Part shown: piece after piece, positions 1-11,400 of the stretch
Layout of the letters: each line of letters starts with the position of its first letter
How positions within the stretch are numbered: position 1 is the first letter of the stretch
Origin: Rapana venosa
Lineage: Eukaryota; Mollusca; Gastropoda; Neogastropoda; Muricidae
Direction of reading: 5' to 3'
Length of the DNA: 64,000 nt
NCBI GenBank assembly: GCA_028751875.1
Contig: CM054140.1
Span: forward strand, 31,357,393 to 31,421,392
Notes under the pieces: generated by a model
The model's input: the letters and a program-made list of their open reading frames with translations, nothing else
Told to the model about the DNA's origin: nothing
The model's database searches: none
Made by a program: the position numbers and the translations under genes

Positions 1-37
1 AACATAATAGAGCTCTAGAAAGCTTTGGACTGTTTAA

Positions 38-1434
38 CCCTTTACCATTCGCATATCTTACAGAGAAACTCTCTATATTCGAAAATTCACGCAGTTTTTT
101 TTAAGAGAATAAGGTACCTCAAGTACACATAGTGCAATACAGTTACTATTGTTCGCAGAGCAGTCATATTTGGCCAAAGTATTCATATGATGTCATACTT
201 TGTTCTGCACCCATGTGTCATGCTGTTGTCCCCTGTTTGTCACCAAGTAAAGGTAACATTGCGGTGACATCATGCTGTTAGTCTACAACTACCCTCTAAC
301 ATGCGCAATTTACGTATGTGATTTAAAAAATAATAAGTGTGGTCCTGCCTGAATGTGTCCTCCATCGTATCCACTGTCATGGTAATCCAATCGAACATTC
401 ACACTTGTCACAAAATTACTATCACCAAGTCTACATTTTCTGAGTGGAAAGTATTCAAACATATTGAAAACAACGTTGACTAATGTGCATATATACATTA
501 TTTACAAATATATGCTCACGCCTACTATTTACAAAAACACTAGTGTGTCCTTCACCAATAGCCAGTTACATGGCTGTCACAATGCAGGTGTCACAGCCCA
601 GTGTCACATCCAGGTGTGTTGGCGTGTTTCTCAGGTGAAAATACTGATTAATTTTGAGAAATCTGATCCATGACTCAGAAAATCTCAAATCAGTAGACCA
701 GTAGAGATGAAGCCTTGGCAAACGCTTGATCCCCATCATGATCAAAACTGACAGGCAAGCCCTAATTTCATCAGGTGTTGTTTCTGTCCATAATGGATCT
801 ATGACTAAGCCTTTCACAGCGATCTTTTGCCTGGCATAATTGTTAGTTTCATCTGCTACAGTTTGAAAAAAATGCTGGGGCACAAACAAAACAAAGTAAT
901 CTAAGGGCTTGGCATTCAGTGGGAGAGTTTGTGCCGGCCCAGTCGGCAGCGTGAAGTCTTGCACTGTGCCAGGCACTTGTGCGCCGCGCCATGTCGTCTG
1001 CTATGAAGCCAATGGAATGTTATCCTCAGCATCACTCTCAGACTCACTACCTTCCCCTATTTCATCTCCTTTTCTACATCTACTTCAACATCGGATTCAA
1101 CATTTTATTCTCTTTCAAACTGTTTCACTTGAGCCAAAATAGCTTCAATTTCCACATCAGTATATTCCTCCCAAATCGTATCCCCAATCTAAGCGTGGGA
1201 AAGACAAAGCCAGTCACTGGCCAATTTCTTGTGAACGGGAGGCTGTGTGGTACTGAATTTGGTGTCCATTCCTTCCTTAGTTTATGCTGACCTCAGTGGA
1301 ATGTTCATTCATAGTGTGCGTGTACTAGGTAGAGCTTAGTGCATGACGGAAATTCCCCACTAGGCTGAAATGACGTCAGGCGGGCATAAATGTATGCGGG
1401 CAAGCAGGCAGCGGCGGGTAAAAATGGGAAAGGG
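38..1434 (-). mobile_element. piggyBac-type DNA transposon, internally deleted
   Basis: The element is bounded by TTAA at 34-37 and at 1435-1438, the classic piggyBac target duplication. Its ends are inverted repeats: the left reads CCCTTTACCATT and the right, on the other strand, reads CCCTTTCCCATT, so 11 of 12 bases match. It carries a remnant of transposase on the minus strand (about 976-566). At 1.4 kb it is shorter than an autonomous piggyBac and lacks the catalytic part, so it is a non-autonomous derivative. The boundaries are seen directly; the class assignment rests on the TTAA duplication plus the transposase match. Confidence 0.85.
566..976 (-). pseudogene. piggyBac transposase fragment (N-terminal part, broken)
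   Basis: Translation of the minus strand gives the DDE_Tnp_1_7 N-terminal signature in order: a PLDYF-LF block, an FF...ETNNYA block, a TTPDEIRACL block and MGIKRLP followed by YWS and a FL-INQYFHLR block. After FHLR the similarity ends abruptly near 625, which suggests an internal deletion. The DDD catalytic region is absent. The frame upstream of 976 carries a TAG and the preceding acidic region (about 1000-1200) has frame breaks. The first residue of the open frame is a GTG, not a true start. It cannot encode an active transposase. Confidence 0.85.
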
Positions 1435-1438
1435 TTAA

Positions 1439-3300
1439 ACCTACCACCAAAAAATGAGGTTTTTTTCCTTTTCCTTTCAAAACCTCTAAAATTATCTGGT
1501 GATGAATGCAACATGGGTCAAAAAATAATAATATGATAGTCTGAGAATAGCATCAATAACTTGCAAGAGTTTGATCATTACTTAGTTATGGGAGTGGACC
1601 TATCTTGTGAAACTCAAATTTGGTATTTCAACAAGATCTTTTGACTTTTCTCTTTAGTGGCGTAATGCTTTACAATTAAAAAGCATATATCCAAAACGGC
1701 AAAAGCCATGACAAAGGGCGGTAAATGCAATGACTTTGCAGAATGTGGAAGTTAAAATAAGCCTGATGACTTTAATAGACATCACAGCAAAACAAGGACA
1801 CCTATATTCTATTCAAATTTCAAAACCAAACACCTTTTCTAAGTTGTCTGTTGAAACACTAAATTAATATTAAGAAATGAATACACCCTTACAAAAATGC
1901 TTTAAACCTGTTAACCAAGTAACTTTGTTTATAAATCAATGTGTTCCTTTTAAAATTGCCAATATGAACTTCAAATGGGCACATCTGAAGCCTTATCTGT
2001 TTCATCACTCTGAACATTTTGCTAAAAAATGGTACAATACTGGTTTCAACATACTGCTAATGGCAACAACTGTTACAATATTGCACTTGAAATCAAACTG
2101 CTGATCCATTTCTTTCCTGACACTGGGTTTATTGGTTTCATTTGCTGACAGCAGCATTAAGAAAAAAAAACAATGTCAAAGAACTTTAATATAATTATTA
2201 AACCAATAATTATGAAGATCTATACAGTACCTTTTGACAATAGCTTGCCAATACTGCTATGGGGGAGCTTATCAAAATGCTTTAAAATTATGCTACCTTT
2301 GATTCACTTAAGCCCAGTTTAGAATACCAACCTTCTGCCCCTTCCTTAACAGGAAGTAGTGATTTCATCTGCTATTAACTCTGTTCATGGCATTGTTGTT
2401 AACTCTGTTCATGGCATTGTTGTTGTTTGTTTTTAGCAACCCCCCTTTGAATAAATATAGTTTACCATAAGTGCATCTAGATATGCCTTGGCTGCCAAGT
2501 CAACCACATTACTTGATGTAGGCTAATAAAAACCAGTATCGATAACAAGTGTCAATCTTCCATAAATAACAAAATACAACAGCCAATAATTTCATAGAAT
2601 CATTGCCTTTCTTTGCAATGCACAAACGTCATGACCCCCTCCCCCAGCTAAAACGTTGTTAGAAGGTTGTATTTTCAACACAACGCAAATCTCGCCCTAG
2701 GCCCACTAAACAAAGTACAACCTGATCCAGTTCCTGTTTCCGTCTGATCAAATTCAGAAAGGCAAAGCAAAATCTTGGTAAAGCAAATTAACAAGCAAGC
2801 AAATATGTAAAATTGGAAAGTCTATGATACCCTACCACAAAGCGCAACACAAATAATTTGTGCGATCTTGTATGTGGCAAAAGTATGCTCCGACCTGAAC
2901 AGCCTTGACTTTTCTGCTGGTCGTTCAGACAAAACCCCGAGATTGGGAACTGTAGACCAAGTCTAGCATTACGTAAAATTCACAAAGTTATCCGTTCCAA
3001 GCGATAAGTAAACGCAAACAGACTTATGCCATATTAAATATACATCTTAATTCAATGTAAACATACTGTTCAAACCCAAGCAGAAGTTAGTCAACGATGC
3101 AGGCCAACAGACTAAAATCTCTCGCAGTAGCAAGTCACCCAGCTGGCTCCGATCAAAACAACAACATTGACCATGACGTCACGTATTAACATAGACAGTG
3201 GTTTCAAGCTCATCTTTTTAAACTGTACTGTCAAAATGAATAACTAATTAATAAAACCGCCAAAATCTTTGTACTAGAAAATAAATCATTGAAGCTACAT
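1439..3300. other. gene-free stretch, AT-rich
   Basis: I see no coding exon, RNA gene or repeat family here. The only structure noted is a short direct duplication of about 23 nt (CTGTTCATGGCATTGTTGTT) near 2389-2425. Small open frames such as 1877-2104 have no recognisable protein content. Confidence 0.5.
3174..3181. promoter_or_regulatory. palindromic CRE-like site TGACGTCA
   Basis: A perfect 8-bp CREB/ATF-type palindrome lies about 250 bp before a possible non-coding first exon of the L3MBTL gene. The site is seen directly; its use is inferred from position only, and 8-bp matches also occur by chance (one lies inside the piggyBac element at 1371-1378 and one near 15901). Confidence 0.25.
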
Positions 3301-3379
3301 GTTTAAAAAAAATTCCACTTTAATTCTACTTGTACACTTAATGGAACAGCATCAATATCCCGACTCTCACGTTTTAGCT

Positions 3380-3429
3380 GTTCCAGTTACTCCCACGGCA
3401 AATGGCCGAGGTATCGGAATAATTCAGCG
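3380..3429 (+). other. possible 5' non-coding exon of the L3MBTL gene
   Basis: A donor-like GTGAGA begins at 3430, after a CG-containing segment with a short upstream ORF (ATG GCC GAG ... TAA, six codons). The coding exon beginning at 5665 has its own acceptor just before the start codon, so at least one upstream untranslated exon must exist, and this is the best candidate I can see. The transcription start is not determinable by eye. Confidence 0.25.
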
Positions 3430-5664
3430 GTGAGAAATGGTTATTTTTGTGAAATAGAAGTGTAAGTGTACTATAAAACAAGTGTAAATAACTTTGTAGG
3501 ATCTTGTTTTACACTTTTGAATATTGTAGATAGCATCAAAAGTGTTATTTTGTTATGAAAATTGAAAAAAATACGACTTCTTCGAAGGAAAGTTTTGTTT
3601 TCAGCTTTTTCGTCGTTCAAGTTTGACGAATTTGATTTCGTTTACTTATGATTTCGATTGCTGCTGATGCTGGATATTACCTTAATATTTAACTGTAAAT
3701 GCTTAACCAATATTTGAATGTGATTTTTTATCTTTTCTTCCTGTCTATCGTAAAGTTTAGTTGAAAGAAAGTGTGACACCAAAGTAGTATGCAGAATGAT
3801 TAGGCTATCGAAAGCGAGGCTGCGTCCGTGTACCTTTTCCCGGGTTCCGCTTCTAACAGAAAAAGAAAGAGAAAAAGATAATTTACAAAATTACAACTTG
3901 TTTTCCATTTTCTTTTGAACCCCCTTTCGGTAAACTTACGAAAATTTTATCAAGCTTTATTATGAATTCTGCACTAGTGTCCGTCGTCTTGTTTTATTAA
4001 TATAAAAAGTAAGTCATGTTCTGTCCGCCATTAGAAGCGTGTCACATGGTTTTACTTTTTTTTTTTAAAAGGAAATTTTTATATATATATAGACAGATTC
4101 ATTTGTTGTTTTTAGTTGTGTTAGTAATTGTAGTGTCGTTGATGGGCTTCGATTAATTGTTTGCTGATCTTTAAAGAGCTGTTTACAGTTGAAGAGTGAA
4201 CATGTACAGTACAAAAAGCTCACTTTTTCTTGGAAGGGTCTTATTTTTTTCTTTTTATTTTCAGGAAAGTTTTTAACAACTCAAAATGTACACATCATAC
4301 CCAAGGAACGCACAGTTTCTTTTTCTGCTTTGTGCTATAAAGTTTTCATTATTAACATGTAGATTTGCATGAGTAACCAGTCACTGACCAAAAGAAAAAA
4401 AGGAAGTGAACAATAAAACTATCAGATTTCAGAGCTTTGCTCTGCAAAAACATAATGCACATGTATGCAGTAGGTGAATTAAGATTAGGGTAAGATTTTA
4501 TTTGTTCACAAAAGAGTAGGGAAAAAGTTGTTGGAGAAGTGTCCGACACATGGCACTGGTTGTTGGTTTTAATTTGAATTTTGTGTAACTTGGAATATGA
4601 GGATTTCTTTGATTTTGCATATTTAAATTTATAGTATGATTTATTAAATTTCAAAAGCATTGTACTATGAACTGTGTATCGGTTGATAAAACATTTTTGT
4701 TGTTGGTTTGAAGTGAAATTTTGTGTATTACTATTACTTTTGCACTGACTGCTTTTGTAATGAAATTGATATATGATTTTAATCATTTTCAAAATAATAT
4801 TTTAAAAGAAAGATTAATCAAGAAAGCTTGCTTCACTTCTAGTCACAGTACATAATTTAAATTGTCGAGAAGCAACATACCAAATTACCCCCCCCCCCCC
4901 CCTCCCCCCCAAAAGAGGAAAGAAATGCTTTTATTTGTTACAACTTACTATGTTAGTTAAGAATAATATAATGCACAATAATACAAAATAATACAAAAGC
5001 AGCATCTAGTCAGTGGATGTGAATTCAAACAAAATGGGTTCAGCCCCTCCAGCCTGAATACATAGATGTACACTTATGGTGATGATTTTCTTCTATTTTT
5101 AAAATTTAGAATCCTGATTTCAATTTCTTCAAAATGGTTACATCTGACTTAAATGAACATGTAAAGTTGTAAAGTTTGTACTTAATATACATGATATGTA
5201 TCCAAGCATGTCAATCATAGTAATTTATAAACAGAATAAAACACCTCAGTTCAAATGCTCATATTTAAGAAAGTCACACTCTGGCAGCTTATTAGAAGAA
5301 TTTTAATTTTTATATTGAATGATCACTGTGTTCATTCAGACTGCTGTTTTGTTATCTATTTGATTGTTTCTTTTTTGTTTATTATTTATAGATCTATACA
5401 ATAGATTTTTGTTTGGTGCTCAGTTTGGAAATCTTCCCCCCCCCCCCCCCCCCTCTTTTTTTATAAAAATATTTTTTTTAATTACTAACGAAGACTGAAA
5501 ATACAGATGCTCTCATAGTTGTACAGCATTTAATTTGTGTTGATGTTTTAAATTGTTTTAGCTGATATGTTTTTTGTGTTTTGTTTGTTTGAATAAGAAG
5601 GGGAATGGAAATTATCTACACAACATTGGGTCTGCAGAGTGAGATGAAATGACTTGCATTTCAG

Positions 5665-5950
5665 ATTGGTTTCCATGCTACGATGACTACACCAAATACT
5701 GACAGTGCAGCATCAAGACCTTGCCCAGAGAACACTGCTGCGCCTCTCACATCTGCTTCTGATGTCAATGAGAACAGCAGTAAGGGTCTGGTGGCAGCGC
5801 CCATGCCTGCAGTCAGCACTATGAATGAGGGAACGATTCCTATCGTGGCAGCTCCTGCTGCTTTGGCAAACACGGTGCCCTTGTCTCAGGTGGCCTCCAC
5901 CCCCAGCGTTGTGGGCTTTCCCTCAGGAATGAACTTCACCATCAGCAATG
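5665..5950 (+). CDS. L3MBTL: L3MBTL exon with start codon (codons 1-90, phase 1 out)
   Basis: The acceptor ..TTTCAG ends at 5664, 18 nt of 5' UTR follow, and the ATG is at 5683 ([12 protein letters not shown]). The exon ends at 5950 before GTAAGC. An out-of-frame ATG at 5674 gives only three codons. The peptide is Ala/Pro/Ser/Thr-rich with no domain. The downstream frame joins exactly to the exon at 8609. Confidence 0.75.
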
Positions 5951-8364
5951 GTAAGCGTGGGTTTGTGTGTGCGTGTTTAAAATTGTTAGTCTAAAAATTG
6001 ATTGTAGAGAAACTAGCATGAAATGTTTTTAAATTTCTTTAGAGACAAATAATTGGAAGAAAGTAGGAGTAGTCTATTTGAATTTATCGTTTCAAAGAGA
6101 GAAAGTGTGCGTGCGTGTGTGTGCATGTCCTTGTATGCAAGTGTATGTACATGAATGTATGATATGTGTTTATGGATGCTTTTGTGGGTTTTTGGTTTTT
6201 TTGGTGGGGGGGAGTTTGTGTCGTTCTTGTTAATGGTTATAGGAAGATATTGATTGAAACACAAATACAGCAAGTTTTTTGCTCTTATAAGCAGATAGCT
6301 TCAAATCAGATTTGCTTACCATACCCCAGCACCAGCCAGGCTTTTAGCAATAATTATTCAGTTAAAAACCCATAAAAACCAGTACAGGAAACGGGTTCCC
6401 TTTCACGTGTTCTGTCCTGTGTGGTGTATTCCAGATTGAACAATGAAGCCCCTGTTTGTTATGTTCACTAATTGTAATTTACTGTTACTTCTATTGTATT
6501 GTATTGTATATACCACTTAAGTCATGGCAGATTTCTGTGTGTGAATGTCACCATACGCTTCAGCATATGTTATAGTGTCTACAGGCATATGAAGATTATA
6601 GTTCATGAGCATATGATTTATATTTAAGCTGGGAGCTTTGTGTTGTGAGGAAGTTTCCTGTTTGTTTCCCAGTAGTTATGTACTTGTATGCCAGTTGAGG
6701 GGGTAGCGCAAGTAAAGAGCAAATTTATATGTTTTAAAATTAAAGTTGTGTGCTGTTGTAGTCCTGAGTAAAAAAAAAAATTCTTTGTTGATTATTTGTA
6801 ATTGTGTACAGCTACTTGAGGTTGCTTTTTTATTTAATCATTTATTTAGCATTAACAATAGCTACATTTTTATCGGTTTATTTCTTCTGTTTAAAAAAAA
6901 AAGTGCATGTTATGGTTACATTAATTCTTAACTAGATTTAAGTTTGGAATTTTTACTAAGCCTCATATTTTGATTTTTGGAATTTTATTTAATGACGGGT
7001 ATGGGATTTCTAGTTATTTGGAAACTGAAGGTAAAACAAGATAATGAAACATTATTGATATATGGTTAAACTATCATGACTCATTTTCATTGGCTTCAGG
7101 GCCATTATAGTTTTATTTACCTTTGTGTAGAAAGTATGTTTCGTTTTTTAAAATTCGCTTTTATACTTAAAATTTGTTTTTGACTTGTTAACAGAAGAAC
7201 TAGGCTGAAGGCCTTGTAACATTTTCATGTTTTCCTAATCTGGTAAACCCTGTGTGTGTTTGTGTGTATTTTAATTGAATAAAAAAAAAATATATATGCC
7301 TATCCCAAATCTTTCTGAAGAGAGAGAAAGAGAGAGGGAGGGCAAAAATGAGTAATAAACTTTGAGTGCATCTTGATGGGATAGCTCAGATATAGACGTT
7401 AAACTGAAGATATCTGTGGTTGAGCACTCGCTCTTCCCATGCTAATGTTAATTAAGCAGTGTTGAGCATGGCTGCCTTTTGGATGGGTGACCACACATTC
7501 ACCTTGGCTTCAGCATAGTCTCTTAATTCACCCAGCTGTAAATAGGTACCTGCCCCCTTTAAGGGCAAGGAAAGTAAAGCAGCGAGGTAGAGGAGGTGGG
7601 CGCTGCCCTAAAAATGCTGGCCCCTAGAGAAACTGAGGTCTCTGACACCTTACTCCCCAACATGGGAGCACCTTTATTTTTTATTATTTTTACCTACCCT
7701 GAAGAGAAGTGACTTACCTTGCATGTAGCTCTTAGTTTGAATCACTGAACTCCTTACCATTTGTCAGTAACCCATATTTGAGTGCCTTTAGAAGAACAGA
7801 TGTAGGATATAGTTGAGCATGATGGCTGAGCTCCATTGTTTTCTCTATATCACAATAAAACCTCAGCTTAAAAAAAACCTATTTGGGGGGTCTTAATAGA
7901 TGGTTTATTATCTTAAACCCCCCCCAAAAAAAACCCACATATTTCTGGATGAGCCCCCCCCCCCCCCCCCCCCCCTTCTCTTTTTATTGCTTTGTAGTAA
8001 GTTTGATTGATTGGTGATTGTTTATCAGGGAGAAAGAGAACCAGTATTCATCTTGAATGAGTGTTATGCCTAATGACTTGTTTTGTCATGTTTGTTTGAT
8101 TTAAACATTTTTTTCTGCCTGCTTTAGTGATAGTGATTCACAAAGCCAAATATGTGCTTTATTTTGCAGCCTATTGAAAAACTGAAATGAGTTGTGGGAC
8201 ATAATTTGTCCTGCCACCTGTTGGTCTTTACCACATGTCCTTTGAAAGAAGAATTTTTTTTAATCAAAGGCACTAGCAGGTCTGTGTAAATCCACAGCAT
8301 AGCTGGGTGCCACTGGGATTTGACCTTGTAGTTTTATTGTGAAACATTTGTATCTTAGCTTGTA

Positions 8365-8438
<74 letters not shown>

Positions 8439-11400
8439 GTATATAATTTGGTACTTAGTTATATTTTTACTTTTTGCTTTGAACAGACTTTCTTGTACAT
8501 TCTGTATATAATCAGAATGCTGCTAATGAATATAACAGTGTTTGTTTCATTGCTGCCATTGTAGCTCATCAGTGCAATGATCTTTGACCAACCTTTCACT
8601 CCTCTCAGGCATCATAAACGTGAAGAACCCTAATGGAGGGGAAAGCACTCTGCTTGTTGCTCCCACGACTAGTTTGTCCACTTGCAGTATAGCTAGCAGT
8701 GCGTCTGCTCCTATTCCCATCACCATGGTGAAGGGTAAACCCGTTGCTTCTTCTTGTCCGTTATGTTGTGGCTTGAAGTCGTGTGCAAATCAGCTGTGTG
8801 CATCTGTGTTCTCTGTGGCAAAATGTTCAAATTGTTCTAATCATCTTTCTGATAAGAACACTGGTATCTGCACCCAAAATTTTGCAGTATTTCGCAAATG
8901 GTCAACATGTGACATTAGATGTTGCCTTTAAACATTTTTCTGTTTGGTCCCTTTTCTAGCTAGCTTCATCCTTCTAGCCTGTCTCACCTCCTTTCTAACC
9001 CCTGCCCTTTTTTTCTTCTCCTGTTCCTCAGCTAGAGCTCGGATGTCTACACATGACGCCTCTACTCATCCATTTAAACATTTATCATTCATTCTTACAA
9101 GCATGCAATGGTCTGCTCTTTGAAAAGGCAGGAGAGGCTTTAACATGAGCATAAGATGTTCTGCATACATTCATACATTAGAGCTTGTTTTATGTCACAT
9201 CTGAAGGATTCTGAGGGGAGTGTAGTAGTGATGTTAACTCCAGGGGAGAATCCCCTGAATGGGCATCTTGGTGGTGGCTCGAAAGTGTGCCATCAGATAA
9301 TGAGTTCAATGATCTCTCCACTAGGCTGTCTCGCCCCCCCCCCCTCCCCCTCAATCTGATATGAAAATTTTATCCAGCATCATCAGTGGAAAGTGAAACA
9401 GAAAAATCAGATGTGGTTTAGTTTAAGTTGAACTTTGCACTGTTTTTGTTGTATCTAAATCATGCACCTGTCTGTTCACACTTTTGGTTTTTTCCTTTCT
9501 CCTTACACTTGCCCTGCTGTTGTTTTCCTGCAAAATTTGTCATTTTAAACAAAAAATGTGTTGTGGGTAGGTGTTGTGTAAACCTATTTAAATATTTTCC
9601 ACCTGCATGTTAGTGGTTGTGTCAGGTGAAAGTGGCAGTTTATTGGGAAGCGGAAGTGTCAACATTTTGCTGAGATGTTAAGTTAGAAGTTCAGCTTCTG
9701 ATCCTAGTGCATCAACACTCTCTCTCTGGGTCTTAGAGAAAATACATGTCAGTGTTTTATTTGGTTTCGTTTGATTACTGTGTGCGCATGTATGTATCCC
9801 TGTTCTGAGGTAGAGTGCTCCACTGAGTTTGGTCAGCAAGCCACCCATAGTGACTTGCTCCATCACCTGTTCACTGCCTGTTGGCTTCAGTTGATTGTCT
9901 GGTGCTAGTTCATCAGGTTTCTGATGTCTGGTGCTAGTTCATCTATAGGCTTATGATGTTTGGTGCTAGTTCATCTATAGGCTTCTGATGTCTGGTGCTA
10001 GTTCATCTATAGGCTTATGATGTTTGGTGCTAGTTCATCTATAGGCTTATGATGTTTGGTGCTAGTTCATCTATAGGCTTCTGATGTCTGGTGCTAGTTC
10101 ATCTATAGGCTTCTGGTGTCTGGTGCTAGTTTATCTTTTGGTTTCTGATGTCTGGTGCTTGTTCATCTTTAGGTTTCTATTGATAGTCTGGTGCTAGCTC
10201 ATCTTTTGGCTGAAGCATGCTTTCTGCTTCTGCCTTTAGGGTTGTTAGGAAAAACTTAGTAGGCAGTCTATCAGGCCAAAGATTTGTGGCATATCCATGC
10301 CAGCTTAGATAACTTTTATGAAGTTTACATTATACATTTTATTTTACATTTATTTGATTGAAGAGTCAAGCTGGGGTTCTGCTCAAGTTGTGACTTCGCT
10401 AATAGTGTTGTTGCTCTTTCCTGCATCCAGAATGTGTTGTTACGTATTTGCTGTTGAAGGCCTGCATCAGATTTATGTTCTTGGCTGTTTTTATATGCAA
10501 AGTTTCACAGCCATACTAGAGGGTAGACAGCACACGACCGTTGCAGATCTGCGTATTTATTTGAGTAAAAAAGATGTTTTTTTAAAATTCATAGTAAATC
10601 AGCGATTGAAGAAGGGTTGGGTTTTTAAAAAAAAAGTCATGGCTAGCACAAACTTTCATCGACCATCTTTGATGTCCTCTGCAGTTGTGCTTTTATGGCC
10701 TGCTTGTACTTGCAGTGTACAGTCCTTAATGCATGAGAACTTGACCAAGGAAACCTTTGTTCAAAGGTTTTGATTTTTTGTTTTTTATATTAGTGTTTGC
10801 TTTATAAATGTTGATATTGCTAGAAAGTGTGTGGTGTGGTCTATGCTTGTCTTCATTGTTGAGACTGTAACCTGTGCTGTCTTCCTTTGTTTTCCGCCTG
10901 TGCATTCCTTGGTTTTGTCTTGACATAGTTGATTTATTATTTTTTTTATTGCCCTTTTGAGTGCTTTGTACAAAACGACTGACCTGCTTCACAATGTTAT
11001 TCAGCTTTCATTTCTGGGTCATTTGACTCTTGCTATCCATATTGCACAATAATACTTATGGTATTTTGTCATGTCTTTCACTCATTTTTCTCCCTCTTGT
11101 TTGGTTGTTTTGGACTAATGTATTGTTTGCTTTAACCATTTTAACAATTTAGTCAGTGTTTGGTGTTTGTCAACTTTTACATGATTAATTTCTTTCAATA
11201 CATTTTTTAGATATTTCAATGTGTGTGTGTGTGTGTGTATGTGTTTGAGCAAGTGAGTGAGTGAGCAAGTAAGCAAGCAAGGGAGTGAGTGAGTGAGAAA
11301 GAGAGAGAGAGAGAGGTAGTTACTTTTGTACATTATTTAAAAAAAGAAAAAAGGCTGTAGTAACTTTGGCCATTTATATTTCAATACGTTCCCACAAATT

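Noticed and set aside
4352..4792. 146-codon minus-strand frame rich in Lys/Asn/Ser
   Set aside because: Composition follows AT-rich non-coding DNA; no recognisable motif and it lies in the first intron or 5' region of the L3MBTL gene.
9897..10209. CRISPR-like array
   Set aside because: Direct tandem units with no unique spacers, in an animal intron; it is a minisatellite.
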